Source: an uncultured Flavobacteriaceae bacterium
Lineage (GTDB): Bacteria > Bacteroidota > Bacteroidia > Flavobacteriales > Flavobacteriaceae
Reading direction: 5' to 3'
NCBI GenBank assembly: GCA_934675205.1
Contig: CAKUPQ010000002.1
Coordinates: forward strand, 634,297-698,296
DNA: 64,000 nucleotides
The notes beneath the pieces were generated by a model. That model saw nothing but the letters and a program-made list of their open reading frames with translations, made no database searches and was not told the origin of the DNA. A program made the position numbers and the translations under genes. How positions within the stretch are numbered: the stretch's first letter is position 1; each line of letters opens with the position of its first letter. Of this stretch, positions 41,084-49,548 are shown piece by piece.

Positions 41084-41177
41084 GGCAAGTCCTACACGAC
41101 CAGCTCCTGCAAAATCCTCCAGGGTGGGAACACAGCAAAGGTATGTGGTTGTAGCGGTGCGATGTAGGTCGCTTGCC
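41084..41177 (+). ncRNA. ffs: signal recognition particle RNA, small bacterial type
   Basis: A 94-nt RNA whose ends pair (GGCAAG at 41084, CTTGCC at 41172-41177). It has the distal hairpin that binds Ffh, with CCAGGGTGGGAACACAGCAA (GGAA-type tetraloop region), and the returning strand AGCGGTGCGATGTAGG, which aligns with the 3' part of E. coli 4.5S RNA. It is followed by a T-run. With Ffh it delivers signal-sequence proteins to the membrane. It is divergently transcribed from the cyclotransferase operon and convergent with gyrB. Confidence 0.9.
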
Positions 41178-41210
41178 ATTTTTTTGTGAATATCCTTAAT
41201 CTTTATAAAA

Positions 41211-41246
41211 AAGCCACTTTCAGTATGTTGTGAAAGTGGCTTTTTT
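41211..41246. terminator. Bidirectional terminator between SRP RNA and gyrB
   Basis: AAGCCACTTTCA (41211-41222) and TGAAAGTGGCTT (41231-41242), 8-nt loop, A-run on the left and T-run on the right. Confidence 0.9.
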
Positions 41247-41264
41247 ATTTATTGTTAATTGAGA

Positions 41265-43214
41265 TTAAGCATCAATTTTAGCATAAACTGCATTCTTTTC
41301 GATAAATTCTCTACGAGGTGGAACTTCATCTCCCATAAGCATAGAGAAAATTCGGTCTGCCTCTGCCAAAGATTCGATAGAAACCTGACGTAAAGTTCTA
41401 TTTTCAGGATTCATCGTAGTTTCCCAAAGCTGTTCTGCATTCATCTCTCCCAAACCTTTATATCGTTGAACAGATGTTCCTCCTCCCATTTCTTGGAGAA
41501 TTTTATCTCTTTGGTCATCAGTCCAAGCATATTCCTTTTTGTTTCCTTTTTTAACCATATACAAAGGAGGAGTAGCGATATAAACATAACCGTTTTCGAT
41601 AAGCTCTCTCATAAAACGGAAGAAAAACGTCAAAATAAGTGTAGAAATATGGCTACCATCAACATCAGCATCACACATAATCACTACTTTGTGATAACGC
41701 AATTTTGATAAATTAAGTGCTTTTGCATCTTCTTCTGTTCCGATAGTAACTCCAAGTGCCGTGAAAATATTTCGGATTTCTTCGTTTTCAAAAACTTTGT
41801 GTTGCATTGCTTTTTCTACGTTCAGGATTTTTCCACGAAGTGGCATAATCGCTTGGAAATTTCTATCACGTCCTTGTTTTGCTGTTCCACCTGCCGAATC
41901 TCCCTCCACTAAAAATACTTCGCATTTTGCAGGGTCAGTTTCAGAACAATCCGAAAGTTTTCCGGGAAGTCCTCCCCCACCCATTACGGTTTTGCGTTGG
42001 ATTCCCTCACGAGCTTTTGCTGCTGCAATACGAGCTTTTGCTGCCGTAATTACTTTATCAACAATAACAGCTGCCTCTTTTGGATTTTCTTCCAAATAAG
42101 ACTCAAGCATGTCTCCTACCGCTTGAGAAACCACAGAAACAACCTCCTGATTTCCTAACTTAGTTTTTGTCTGACCTTGAAATTGTGGTTCAGCAACTTT
42201 TACCGAAATAATGGCTGTCAATCCTTCACGGAAATCTTCTCCCGAAATATTCTCAGGTTTTAGCTTGTTCTTTTCGATAAGTCCTGATGCGTCTGCATAT
42301 TTTTTAAGTACACGAGTAAGTCCTGTACGGAAACCTTGCAAATGCGTTCCTCCCTCGTGTGTATTGATGTTGTTTACATACGAAAAAATATTTTCGGTAT
42401 ATCCATCGTTATAAATCATCGCAACTTCAACAGGAATTACTCCTTTGTCGCTTTCCATTGAAATTACATTACCAATAATAGGCACACGACTTCTGTCCAA
42501 GAATTTTATAAATTCTTTTAACCCTTCTTCCGAATGGAAAGTTTCAGAAACAAAATTTCCTTCAGAATCATTTTCACGTTTATCAGTAAGTGTGATAACG
42601 ATACCTTTATTAAGGAAAGCCAGCTCTCGTAAACGAGCTGCCAAAGTATCATAAGAATACGTTAGAATTTGCGTAAAAATAGTTTCGTCCGGCTTGAACC
42701 AAACTGTTGTTCCTCTTTTGTCTGTATCTCCGACCTGTTTTACAGGATATAGAACTTTTCCTTTTGAATATTCTTGTTCGTATATTTTTCCTTCTCTGTA
42801 AACCGTAGCTTTCAGATGGTCTGACAAGGCATTCACACACGAAACTCCAACTCCGTGCAATCCTCCCGAAACTTTGTAGGAATCTTTATCGAACTTTCCT
42901 CCTGCTCCGATTTTGGTCATTACAACCTCAAGAGCCGAAACTCCTTCTTTTTTGTGTATGTCAACAGGAATTCCACGTCCGTTGTCTTCAACCGTAATGG
43001 AATTGTCCTCATTTATGGTAACTTTAATTGTATCACAATGTCCTGCAAGAGCCTCATCAATCGAGTTATCCACTACTTCATATACCAAATGGTGTAAACC
43101 TCGTGTACCTGTATCTCCGATATACATTGACGGACGCATTCTTACATGCTCCATTCCCTCTAATGCCTGAATACTGTCTGCAGAATAATTGGTCTTTTTT
43201 GCTTCTTCGCTCAT
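41265..43214 (-). CDS. gyrB: DNA gyrase subunit B
   Basis: A 649-residue gyrase ATPase subunit that introduces negative supercoils with GyrA. GHKL ATPase: EVVDNSIDEALAGHCD and TVEDNGRGIPV, KFDKDSYKVSGGLHGVGVS; transducer domain to about 400; TOPRIM with CEVFLVEGDSAGGTAKQGRD and MCDADVDGSHI; C-terminal GyrA-contact domain to PPRREFIEKNAVYAKIDA. It lacks the 165-residue insertion of proteobacterial GyrB, hence the length. The tail sequence marks it as GyrB rather than ParE. Promoter box at 43241-43248; terminator at 41211-41246. Confidence 0.97.
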   Translation of the reverse strand: MSEEAKKTNYSADSIQALEGMEHVRMRPSMYIGDTGTRGLHHLVYEVVDNSIDEALAGHCDTIKVTINEDNSITVEDNGRGIPVDIHKKEGVSALEVVMTKIGAGGKFDKDSYKVSGGLHGVGVSCVNALSDHLKATVYREGKIYEQEYSKGKVLYPVKQVGDTDKRGTTVWFKPDETIFTQILTYSYDTLAARLRELAFLNKGIVITLTDKRENDSEGNFVSETFHSEEGLKEFIKFLDRSRVPIIGNVISMESDKGVIPVEVAMIYNDGYTENIFSYVNNINTHEGGTHLQGFRTGLTRVLKKYADASGLIEKNKLKPENISGEDFREGLTAIISVKVAEPQFQGQTKTKLGNQEVVSVVSQAVGDMLESYLEENPKEAAVIVDKVITAAKARIAAAKAREGIQRKTVMGGGGLPGKLSDCSETDPAKCEVFLVEGDSAGGTAKQGRDRNFQAIMPLRGKILNVEKAMQHKVFENEEIRNIFTALGVTIGTEEDAKALNLSKLRYHKVVIMCDADVDGSHISTLILTFFFRFMRELIENGYVYIATPPLYMVKKGNKKEYAWTDDQRDKILQEMGGGTSVQRYKGLGEMNAEQLWETTMNPENRTLRQVSIESLAEADRIFSMLMGDEVPPRREFIEKNAVYAKIDA

Positions 43215-43240
43215 AATAATTTTTAATTGTCAATAACAAG

Positions 43241-43248
43241 CAAATATA
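43241..43248 (-). promoter_or_regulatory. -7 box TATATTTG of gyrB
   Basis: Perfect TAnnTTTG on the minus strand, 26 nt upstream of the ATG. Confidence 0.6.
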
Positions 43249-43319
43249 CGAAATTTAAGGGAATTTACAAAATCAAAACACTTCTTATTTTAAGGATAAG
43301 TTATTAACATTTTAAGATT

Positions 43320-43811
43320 CTAAATCCCAAAAATATGCTTTACTTGATTGTATAAATCTCCGTTACTGATTAAAGCTCCTTGTTGAATTAAGCTAAAAAT
43401 ATTAGACTTTTTATCTTCAAACGATTTTTTACCTTGTTTGATTTCAATTTCTGTTTGTTCGGCAGACAGGTTGTTTGACGAAATATGCTCCGAAAGCCAT
43501 ATAAGTCCCTCTTTGGTCAGAAAATCTATATTTGGATTAGTACAATAGATTACAATCGAATGAGCCTTGTTTTCCATAAAATGAAACAAAAAAACATGAC
43601 TTTTCGAGAAATGTTCCAAATATTCGGTTTTACTCAAAGCTCCTTCCCAAATCAGATCCGAAAAAACATCGAGTTCTTGCTCTGCAATTTCGGGTTTTTC
43701 AGTTTTGATTTGTTCCCATTCGGTTTTGTCAATGTTTTGAGAAGCCAGAAAGTTAGCAAATTCCTGATGCAGTTCTTCAAATTGTTCTTTGGTTAATCGT
43801 GTGTATTTCAT
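43320..43811 (-). CDS. DUF6495 family protein
   Basis: A 163-residue cytosolic protein. The opening YTRLTKEQFEELHQEFANFL, KTEWEQIKTEKPEIAEQELD and VFSDLIWEGALSKTEYLEHF match what I recall of DUF6495, a family of Flavobacteria without known function. A long helical N-terminus is followed by a mixed middle with an exposed Cys (IVIYCTNPNI) and a C-terminal helix. It is downstream of rplI with a terminator between, so separately transcribed. Confidence 0.75.
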   Translation of the reverse strand: MKYTRLTKEQFEELHQEFANFLASQNIDKTEWEQIKTEKPEIAEQELDVFSDLIWEGALSKTEYLEHFSKSHVFLFHFMENKAHSIVIYCTNPNIDFLTKEGLIWLSEHISSNNLSAEQTEIEIKQGKKSFEDKKSNIFSLIQQGALISNGDLYNQVKHIFGI

Positions 43812-43826
43812 AGTTACAAGTTATAA

Positions 43827-43856
43827 AAAAACCTTTCCGTTTCGGGAAAGGTTTTT
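43827..43856 (-). terminator. Terminator of the rpsF-rpsR-rplI operon
   Basis: AAAAACCTTTCC (43827-43838) and GGAAAGGTTTTT (43845-43856) pair across a 6-nt loop, 21 nt after the rplI stop; on the minus strand a T-run follows. Confidence 0.88.
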
Positions 43857-43877
43857 CAGTTTTATGGTTTACGAATA

Positions 43878-44318
43878 TTATTGCTCTGCAATGATTTCGT
43901 AAGGTAATTCTACGATTACATCTCTGTGAAGACGAACATTAGCAGTATATTTACCTGTTCTTTTTACTGTTCCGGAAGTAACGAATTTTCTATCGATTTC
44001 GTGTCCTGCTTTAGCCAAAGCCTCAACGATGTCAATGTTAGTTACCGAACCAAAAAGTTTTTCTCCACCTGCTTTAGCTGTAATTTTAATTTCAACAGCT
44101 TTAAGAGCTTCTGCTATTTTTTTAGCATCTTCAACAATTTTTTGCTCTTTGAAAGCTCTTTGTTTTAAGTTTTCAGCTAAAACTTTTTTTGCAGATGGTG
44201 TAGCAAGTATTGCAAGTCCTTGAGGAATTAGATAGTTACGTCCGTAACCTGGTTTTACGTTTACAACGTCATCTTTAAATCCTAAATTTGCTACGTCTTG
44301 TTTTAAAATGATTTCCAT
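43878..44318 (-). CDS. rplI: 50S ribosomal protein L9
   Basis: A 146-residue L9. MEIILKQDVANLGFKDDVVNVKPGYGRNYLIPQGLA is split by the highly conserved GYGRNYLIP segment at 24-32; the long connecting helix and C-terminal rRNA domain (VTNIDIVEALAKAGHEIDRK) are intact. L9 helps reading-frame maintenance. Last gene of rpsF-rpsR-rplI. Confidence 0.97.
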   Translation of the reverse strand: MEIILKQDVANLGFKDDVVNVKPGYGRNYLIPQGLAILATPSAKKVLAENLKQRAFKEQKIVEDAKKIAEALKAVEIKITAKAGGEKLFGSVTNIDIVEALAKAGHEIDRKFVTSGTVKRTGKYTANVRLHRDVIVELPYEIIAEQ

Positions 44319-44389
44319 AAGTTGATGTCCTTTTTTATTGAGTTAGGTTCTGAAAGTCAGAAACCAACAACGTTAATTATTTAATTTAA

Positions 44390-44686
44390 TTATTTTAGTA
44401 AGTCAGCTACATAAGGCATAAGTGCCAAATGACGAGCTCTTTTAACAGCTACTGATACTTTTCTTTGGTATTTCAAAGAAGTTCCTGTCAAACGTCTTGG
44501 AAGGATTTTTCCTTGCTCGTTAACGAATTTCAAAAGGTAATCAGCATCTTTATAGTCGATGTATTTGATACCTGCTTTTTTGAAACGACAGTATTTTTTT
44601 TGTTTGTTAGTATCTATATTAAGAGGAGTAAGATATCTGATATCTCCGTCTCTTTTTCCTTTTGCAGATTGTTCTATTGTTGCCAT
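44390..44686 (-). CDS. rpsR: 30S ribosomal protein S18
   Basis: A 98-residue S18, with the conserved core [24 protein letters not shown] region, [20 protein letters not shown] and [15 protein letters not shown]. Bacteroidota S18 is slightly longer than that of E. coli (75) by an N-terminal extension. It starts 2 nt after the rpsF stop and binds next to S6 on 16S rRNA. Confidence 0.97.
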   Translation of the reverse strand: MATIEQSAKGKRDGDIRYLTPLNIDTNKQKKYCRFKKAGIKYIDYKDADYLLKFVNEQGKILPRRLTGTSLKYQRKVSVAVKRARHLALMPYVADLLK

Positions 44687-44688
44687 AA

Positions 44689-45030
44689 TTAGTTTGCTTT
44701 TGATTTAAGTTTTTCTCTTCTTCTTTCAGCCCAAGCAACAGCGTGTTTGTCAAGTGATACGGTTAAGAAACGCATAACTCTTTCGTCACGTTTGAATTCA
44801 GTTTCAAAAGGTGCAATAACATCTCCTGCAACTTGGAATTCAAATAAATGGTAAAAACCACTTTTTTTGTGTTGGATTTCGTAAGCTAATTTTTTCAGCC
44901 CCCAATCTTCTTTCGATATCATTTTAGCCCCACGTGAAGTAAGAAAATCCTCAAATTTGCTTACTGTTTCCTTTACCTGTTGTTCAGATAAAACGGGATT
45001 CAAAATGAAAACAGCTTCGTAATGATTCAT
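44689..45030 (-). CDS. rpsF: 30S ribosomal protein S6
   Basis: A 113-residue S6: [40 protein letters not shown] and [18 protein letters not shown] are all as in the family. It heads the conserved rpsF-rpsR-rplI cluster. A perfect -7 box lies at 45064-45071. In other phyla the S6-S18 pair represses its own mRNA; I see no clear S6:S18 leader motif in the 30-nt leader. Confidence 0.97.
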   Translation of the reverse strand: MNHYEAVFILNPVLSEQQVKETVSKFEDFLTSRGAKMISKEDWGLKKLAYEIQHKKSGFYHLFEFQVAGDVIAPFETEFKRDERVMRFLTVSLDKHAVAWAERRREKLKSKAN

Positions 45031-45063
45031 AAATAAAAATTTAATTTGTTATAAATAAGGGTG

Positions 45064-45071
45064 CAAAAGTA
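45064..45071 (-). promoter_or_regulatory. -7 box TACTTTTG of the rpsF operon
   Basis: Perfect TAnnTTTG on the minus strand; predicted start near 45059, leader about 29 nt. Confidence 0.6.
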
Positions 45072-45138
45072 AGTATTTGATTTTAAACTACAAAACTTTT
45101 TTACCTATTATTTTCAGAGTAAAAAAGAAGTTTTTTGC

Positions 45139-45146
45139 TATTTTTG
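45139..45146 (+). promoter_or_regulatory. -7 box TATTTTTG of the urocanase gene
   Basis: Perfect TAnnTTTG; predicted start near 45151, leader about 21 nt to the ATG at 45172. Confidence 0.6.
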
Positions 45147-45171
45147 TGCTTTCACGAAAAATAAACAAATA

Positions 45172-47172
45172 ATGACTTTCCAACAACAAATAAAACAAGG
45201 TATTCCAACAGAATTGCCAAATCCAAAACCTTACGACACAAATATCAATCACGCTCCAAAGCGAAAAGAAATATTATCAGAAGAAGAAAAAAAATTAGCT
45301 CTTCGCAATGCACTTCGTTATTTCGAACCGAAACACCACAAAGAATTAGTCAAAGAATTTCTGGACGAACTCAACACTTACGGACGTATATATATGTATC
45401 GTTTCCGTCCTGATTATAAAATGTATGCCAGACCGATTTCGGAATATCCCGGAAATTCAGAACAGGCAAAAGCCATTATGCTGATGATTCAGAACAATTT
45501 GGATTATGCGGTAGCTCAACATCCGCACGAACTCATCACCTATGGAGGAAACGGAGCGGTTTTTCAGAATTGGGCTCAATATTTACTCACGATGCACTAT
45601 TTGTCCGAAATGACAGATGAGCAGACTTTAGTAATGTATTCCGGTCATCCGATGGGATTATTCCCGTCCCACAAAGAAGCTCCGAGAGTGGTCGTAACCA
45701 ACGGAATGATGATTCCGAATTATTCCAAACCTGATGATTGGGAAAAATTCAACGCACTTGGAGTTACCCAATACGGACAAATGACAGCAGGTAGTTATAT
45801 GTATATCGGACCACAGGGAATCGTTCACGGAACTACAATTACGGTTTTAAACGGAGGACGTAAAATCTCTAAAAATGGCGAAGGACTTGAAGGAAAAGTA
45901 TTTGTTACTTCAGGCTTGGGAGGAATGAGCGGGGCTCAACCCAAAGCGGGAAATATTGCAGGTTGTATCACGATTTGTGCAGAAGTCAATCCGAAAGCGG
46001 TTCATACAAGACATTCGCAAGGGTGGGTTGATGAAGTAATTTCCAATTTGAACGAGCTTACCCAAAGGGTAAAAAAAGCCAAAGCAAACAAAGAAGTTGT
46101 TTCGATTGCTTTTGAAGGAAACGTAGTGGAGGTATGGGAACATTTTGCAAAAGAAAATGTTTATATTGATTTGGGTTCAGACCAAACTTCGTTGCATAAC
46201 CCTTGGGCTGGAGGTTATTATCCTGTTGGATTGTCTTTCGAGGAATCGAATGAAATGATGGCAAATAATCCTGAATTATTCAAAGAAAAAGTACAGGAAA
46301 GTTTAAGAAGACAGGTTGATGCAATCAATATTCATACAAAAAGAGGAACGTATTTCTTTGATTACGGAAATGCGTTTTTGTTGGAATCTTCGAGAGCGGG
46401 AGCAAATATTTTATCAGAAAATCCGACTTTAGGAAGAGAGTTTAAATATCCGTCTTATGTTCAGGATATTATGGGACCGATGTGTTTTGATTACGGATTC
46501 GGACCTTTCCGTTGGGTTTGTGCTTCGGGAAAAGAAGAAGATTTACAAAAAACCGATGAAATTGCCTGTCAGGTTTTGGAGGAAATGATGAAAAATTCAC
46601 CTGACGAAATCCAACAGCAAATGGCTGATAATATCCGTTGGATAAAAGGAGCAAGAGAAAACAAATTAGTTGTCGGTTCACAAGCCCGAATCCTGTATGC
46701 TGATGCAGAAGGAAGAATCAAAATTGCGGAAGCTTTTAATCAGGCTATTGCCAAAGGCGAAATCGGATTTGTTGTTTTAGGTCGTGACCACCACGATGTT
46801 TCGGGAACAGATTCGCCTTTCAGAGAAACATCGAATATTTATGACGGTTCACGTTTTACAGCTGATATGGCTATTCATAATGTGATTGGAGATAGCTTTA
46901 GAGGAGCAACTTGGGTTTCGATTCACAACGGAGGAGGTGTAGGCTGGGGAGAAGTAATCAACGGAGGATTCGGAATGTTGCTTGACGGAACAAAAGAAGC
47001 CTCAAAACGCTTGGAATCAATGCTTTTCTGGGACGTAAACAACGGAATTTCCCGTAGAAGTTGGGCAAGAAATGAGGGAGCAGTTTTTGCCATAAAAAGA
47101 GCAATGGAAACACAACCTTTACTGAAAGTCAGTATTCCTAATATAGTAGATGATTCGGTTTTGGAGTTTTAA
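45172..47172 (+). CDS. hutU: urocanate hydratase, long form
   Basis: A 666-residue urocanase, which adds water to urocanate to give imidazolone propionate, step two of histidine breakdown. NAD+ is the tightly bound electrophile; the glycine-rich region MTAGSYMYIGPQGIVHGTTI and VTSGLGGMSGAQPKAGNIAG is clear, and the active-site Cys lies in GFGPFRWVCASGKEED. E. coli-type HutU enzymes are about 555 residues; this is the longer version also found in animals (UROC1), with an N-terminal extension and insertions. No hutH, hutI or hutG is in the window, so it is separated from the rest of the pathway. Confidence 0.93.
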   Translation: MTFQQQIKQGIPTELPNPKPYDTNINHAPKRKEILSEEEKKLALRNALRYFEPKHHKELVKEFLDELNTYGRIYMYRFRPDYKMYARPISEYPGNSEQAKAIMLMIQNNLDYAVAQHPHELITYGGNGAVFQNWAQYLLTMHYLSEMTDEQTLVMYSGHPMGLFPSHKEAPRVVVTNGMMIPNYSKPDDWEKFNALGVTQYGQMTAGSYMYIGPQGIVHGTTITVLNGGRKISKNGEGLEGKVFVTSGLGGMSGAQPKAGNIAGCITICAEVNPKAVHTRHSQGWVDEVISNLNELTQRVKKAKANKEVVSIAFEGNVVEVWEHFAKENVYIDLGSDQTSLHNPWAGGYYPVGLSFEESNEMMANNPELFKEKVQESLRRQVDAINIHTKRGTYFFDYGNAFLLESSRAGANILSENPTLGREFKYPSYVQDIMGPMCFDYGFGPFRWVCASGKEEDLQKTDEIACQVLEEMMKNSPDEIQQQMADNIRWIKGARENKLVVGSQARILYADAEGRIKIAEAFNQAIAKGEIGFVVLGRDHHDVSGTDSPFRETSNIYDGSRFTADMAIHNVIGDSFRGATWVSIHNGGGVGWGEVINGGFGMLLDGTKEASKRLESMLFWDVNNGISRRSWARNEGAVFAIKRAMETQPLLKVSIPNIVDDSVLEF

Positions 47173-47183
47173 GCAAAAAACAA

Positions 47184-48263
47184 ATGCACCAAGAACAGCA
47201 ATCATCAACGGAACTAAAACTAATTTTTACGGAAAAGGTAAAATCAGATGTACAGAATAAAAAAATTAAAAAAGTTCTTTCCAAATTAGATGAAATCAAC
47301 AGGCATAAGGAACATCTTGAAAAAGAGCTGAAAGAATTTCGGAAAGTCAAGGAATTGTACAAAAAAATAGCCTCAAAAGCTGATTCGGAATTTTGCAGAA
47401 CGAAACAAAATTACATTCTTCATTTGTCCGACAGGTTTTTTGATAAGGATTTTGCAAAATGGCATAAGGAACTGCTGTACGATTTGATAATGTCGCAATA
47501 CAGATTGCTTGAGGAAAAAGAATATTATTCCGATGTATTAGACGAAAACAAGAAAAAGGTAAAAACCTATTATTCCGAAAAAGTCAATCCTTTGGATAAA
47601 GAGGGAGCTAAAAAATTGTATGACGATTTGAAAAGAAAAGATTTCGGGAAAGATGACGAGGATTTTACTCCCGAAAACTTTGAAAACCCTGAATTCAGAA
47701 AGCGTTTTGGAAAAAGGTTGGAAGATGATTTTCGCAGAAAAGAGGAAGAAGAAAGAATAAGAAAATTAAAGCAGAGAGCCATTGATACGGATTTGGATTT
47801 TCACAGGATTTACAAAAAGTTAGTCAAATTAGCACACCCTGATTTAGCTTGTACTGATGAAGACAAACAAGAACGGGAGTATTTAATGAAAAGGCTTACT
47901 ATTGCTTGGGAAAACAGGGATTATTACGAAATTCTGATTCTTCATAAAATTATTGATAAAGAAAATTCAATCGAGATTATTCTGAGTGACGAAAATGCAG
48001 ATAACATTATTTTTCAATTGGAAGAAAAGATAAAAGAATTGCGATACGAACGGTATATGACCACTTCGAGAGATGGAGATAATGCAGTTTATGTGCGGTT
48101 TCACAGTAAATACGAAGTGATAATCAAGGAAAAAATCGAAGACTATGTCGAATATCTCAAAGAAAGTGCCGAACGCACTCAAAAATATATGGAAACCGAT
48201 TTTAAAAGTAAGGCTTCAACCAAACGGTACTTGCAAAAGCTCTACGAAGAAATAATGGAATAA
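47184..48263 (+). CDS. coiled-coil protein with J-domain-like HPD segment
   Basis: A 359-residue, highly charged, mostly helical protein. Residues 20-130 form probable coiled coil (KKVLSKLDEINRHKEHLEKE onwards). Around 203-245 there is a J-domain-like helix-loop-helix, DLDFHRIYKKLVKLAHPDLA followed by KEREYLMKRLTIAWENRDY-type residues, with HPD at 218-220, the motif by which DnaJ relatives stimulate Hsp70 ATPase. The position of the HPD in the middle, and the short loop after it, are unlike classical DnaJ. The start is 11 nt after the hutU stop. Possibly a degenerate J-protein; client unknown. Confidence 0.6.
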   Translation: MHQEQQSSTELKLIFTEKVKSDVQNKKIKKVLSKLDEINRHKEHLEKELKEFRKVKELYKKIASKADSEFCRTKQNYILHLSDRFFDKDFAKWHKELLYDLIMSQYRLLEEKEYYSDVLDENKKKVKTYYSEKVNPLDKEGAKKLYDDLKRKDFGKDDEDFTPENFENPEFRKRFGKRLEDDFRRKEEEERIRKLKQRAIDTDLDFHRIYKKLVKLAHPDLACTDEDKQEREYLMKRLTIAWENRDYYEILILHKIIDKENSIEIILSDENADNIIFQLEEKIKELRYERYMTTSRDGDNAVYVRFHSKYEVIIKEKIEDYVEYLKESAERTQKYMETDFKSKASTKRYLQKLYEEIME

Positions 48264-48296
48264 TATTTGCTGTATAATCCTCAAAAATAAAACGTT

Positions 48297-48824
48297 ATGA
48301 AAACACTAAAAACACTTATACTATTGACTTTTACAGGGTTTTTGATGTCCTGTTCTTCGGTTCGGGTAACCTCTGATTATGACAAATCGGTTGATTATTT
48401 GCAATATAAAACCTATGCTTTTTACAAAGACGGAATCGATAAAGTAAAAATTCACGATTTAGATAAAAAACGTATCTTAAAAGCTATCGAAAAAGAACTT
48501 CAAACAAAGGGAATGACTACTTCCGAAAATCCTGATTTGTTGGTCAATATTTTTACCGAAGCAACCGAAAGAATTGATGTAAACCAATGGAATTACGGAT
48601 ATGGTTGGGGTTGGGGGCCTTTCGGAATGGGAGTAAATAACTCATCTGTTTCCAGAACAACCGAAGGAACACTCTATATTGATTTGATAGACGGAAAGAA
48701 AAAAGAACTCGTTTGGCAAGGAGTCGGAGAAGGAGTTTTGACAAAAAATATTGACAAAAAAGAAGAACGTATTAACGAGTTTGTAAATAAAATTTTAGAA
48801 AAATACCCTCCACAACAGAAGTAA
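48297..48824 (+). CDS. DUF4136 domain lipoprotein
   Basis: A 175-residue lipoprotein (signal MKTLKTLILLTFTGFLMSC, Cys 19) of the DUF4136 family. Typical segments: VTSDYDKSVDYLQYKTYAFY (24-43), KRILKAIEKELQTKGM, NPDLLVNIFTEATER, a glycine/tryptophan loop NYGYGWGWGPFG, and GTLYIDLIDGKKKELVWQGVG. These small beta domains attach to the outer membrane; their role is unknown. It lies 33 nt after the J-like gene and could share its transcript. Confidence 0.87.
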   Translation: MKTLKTLILLTFTGFLMSCSSVRVTSDYDKSVDYLQYKTYAFYKDGIDKVKIHDLDKKRILKAIEKELQTKGMTTSENPDLLVNIFTEATERIDVNQWNYGYGWGWGPFGMGVNNSSVSRTTEGTLYIDLIDGKKKELVWQGVGEGVLTKNIDKKEERINEFVNKILEKYPPQQK

Positions 48825-48826
48825 TA

Positions 48827-48864
48827 TTTTTTTGAGGGACGTGCTAATACACGTCCCTCAAAAA
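48827..48864. repeat. Long perfect hairpin TTTTTGAGGGACGTG / CACGTCCCTCAAAAA
   Basis: A 15-bp or longer stem with loop CTAATA between two convergent genes. Runs of T lie 5' and A lie 3' on the plus strand, the reverse of an intrinsic terminator, so T-runs belong to the stem; it may still stop or protect both transcripts, or be a dispersed palindrome. Confidence 0.7.
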
Positions 48865-48876
48865 TTAAGATACTAT

Positions 48877-49479
48877 TTACTCCTTCTTCTTATTCTTATT
48901 AATCTCGTCTTGGAGTTTTCGACCTAATTGTTGCTCCTTCTCCATTGCTCTACGTTTGTAATCAACATATTCGTCTTCTACTTTTGAGAGATTATCAACT
49001 GCTACTTTAGATTCCGTTTTGGCACCTTTGAACTTCATAATAAACAAAGCCAAAAGCAATCCGAGGAAAATTACAACTCCGAGAACAATAATATTAAATA
49101 AACCATTATCAAGACTTATTCCTAAAAAAGAAACTTCGTCTTTTTGTTGTTTTACTGTGTTAAAATCTACCTTTACATCGGCTAATTCTTTAGTCAGACT
49201 CTCCAATTCACCAGTCTGGGAAGCCAATTTTGAGTTAAGAACATTAATTTCGCTTTTATAAATTTTAACCGAATCAAGACTGCTTTTTTTCAGATGTTCA
49301 AAATGTTTTTTAGAAACTACCCTATAAGCCTCATAATTATTTGATTTTTTATAAACATAATCAAATTGTTGTTCCAATGTTCCGTTTAAGGTTTCTGACG
49401 ATTTTACTTCTAAATTATCTTGGGCAAACCCCACAAAGCTTACTAATAAAGCAACACATATTGTTCTGATTAATCTCAT
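48877..49479 (-). CDS. coiled-coil membrane protein (often mis-named tRNA methyltransferase)
   Basis: A 200-residue protein. Signal peptide MRLIRTICVALLVSFVGFAQ at the N-terminus, a coiled-coil middle (about 60-110, with KSEINVLNSKLASQTGELES), a membrane helix (FNIIVLGVVIFLGLLLALFIM) and a charged C-terminal tail DYKRRAMEKEQQLGRKLQDE. I start at 49479, because the nine upstream codons (from 49506) precede the signal peptide. Related Flavobacterial proteins sometimes carry the label tRNA (guanine-N1)-methyltransferase, but nothing here looks like one. Its role is unknown. Confidence 0.75.
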   Translation of the reverse strand: MRLIRTICVALLVSFVGFAQDNLEVKSSETLNGTLEQQFDYVYKKSNNYEAYRVVSKKHFEHLKKSSLDSVKIYKSEINVLNSKLASQTGELESLTKELADVKVDFNTVKQQKDEVSFLGISLDNGLFNIIVLGVVIFLGLLLALFIMKFKGAKTESKVAVDNLSKVEDEYVDYKRRAMEKEQQLGRKLQDEINKNKKKE

Positions 49480-49493
49480 AATATTATAAATTA

Positions 49494-49527
49494 AAAAAAC
49501 CTGCAAATGTCAAATTTACAGGTTTTT
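49494..49527 (-). terminator. Terminator of the TerB-like gene
   Basis: AAAAAACCTG (49494-49503) and CAGGTTTTT (49519-49527) pair across a 15-nt loop; on the minus strand the T-run follows, 21 nt after the stop at 49549. Confidence 0.75.
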
Positions 49528-49548
49528 ATCATTTAAACAAATATTTTT

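Noticed and set aside
41016..41138. N-terminal extension of the glutaminyl cyclotransferase reading frame
   Set aside because: It overlaps the SRP RNA gene and both divergent promoters on the opposite strand, and would bury the lipoprotein signal 41 residues inside the protein.
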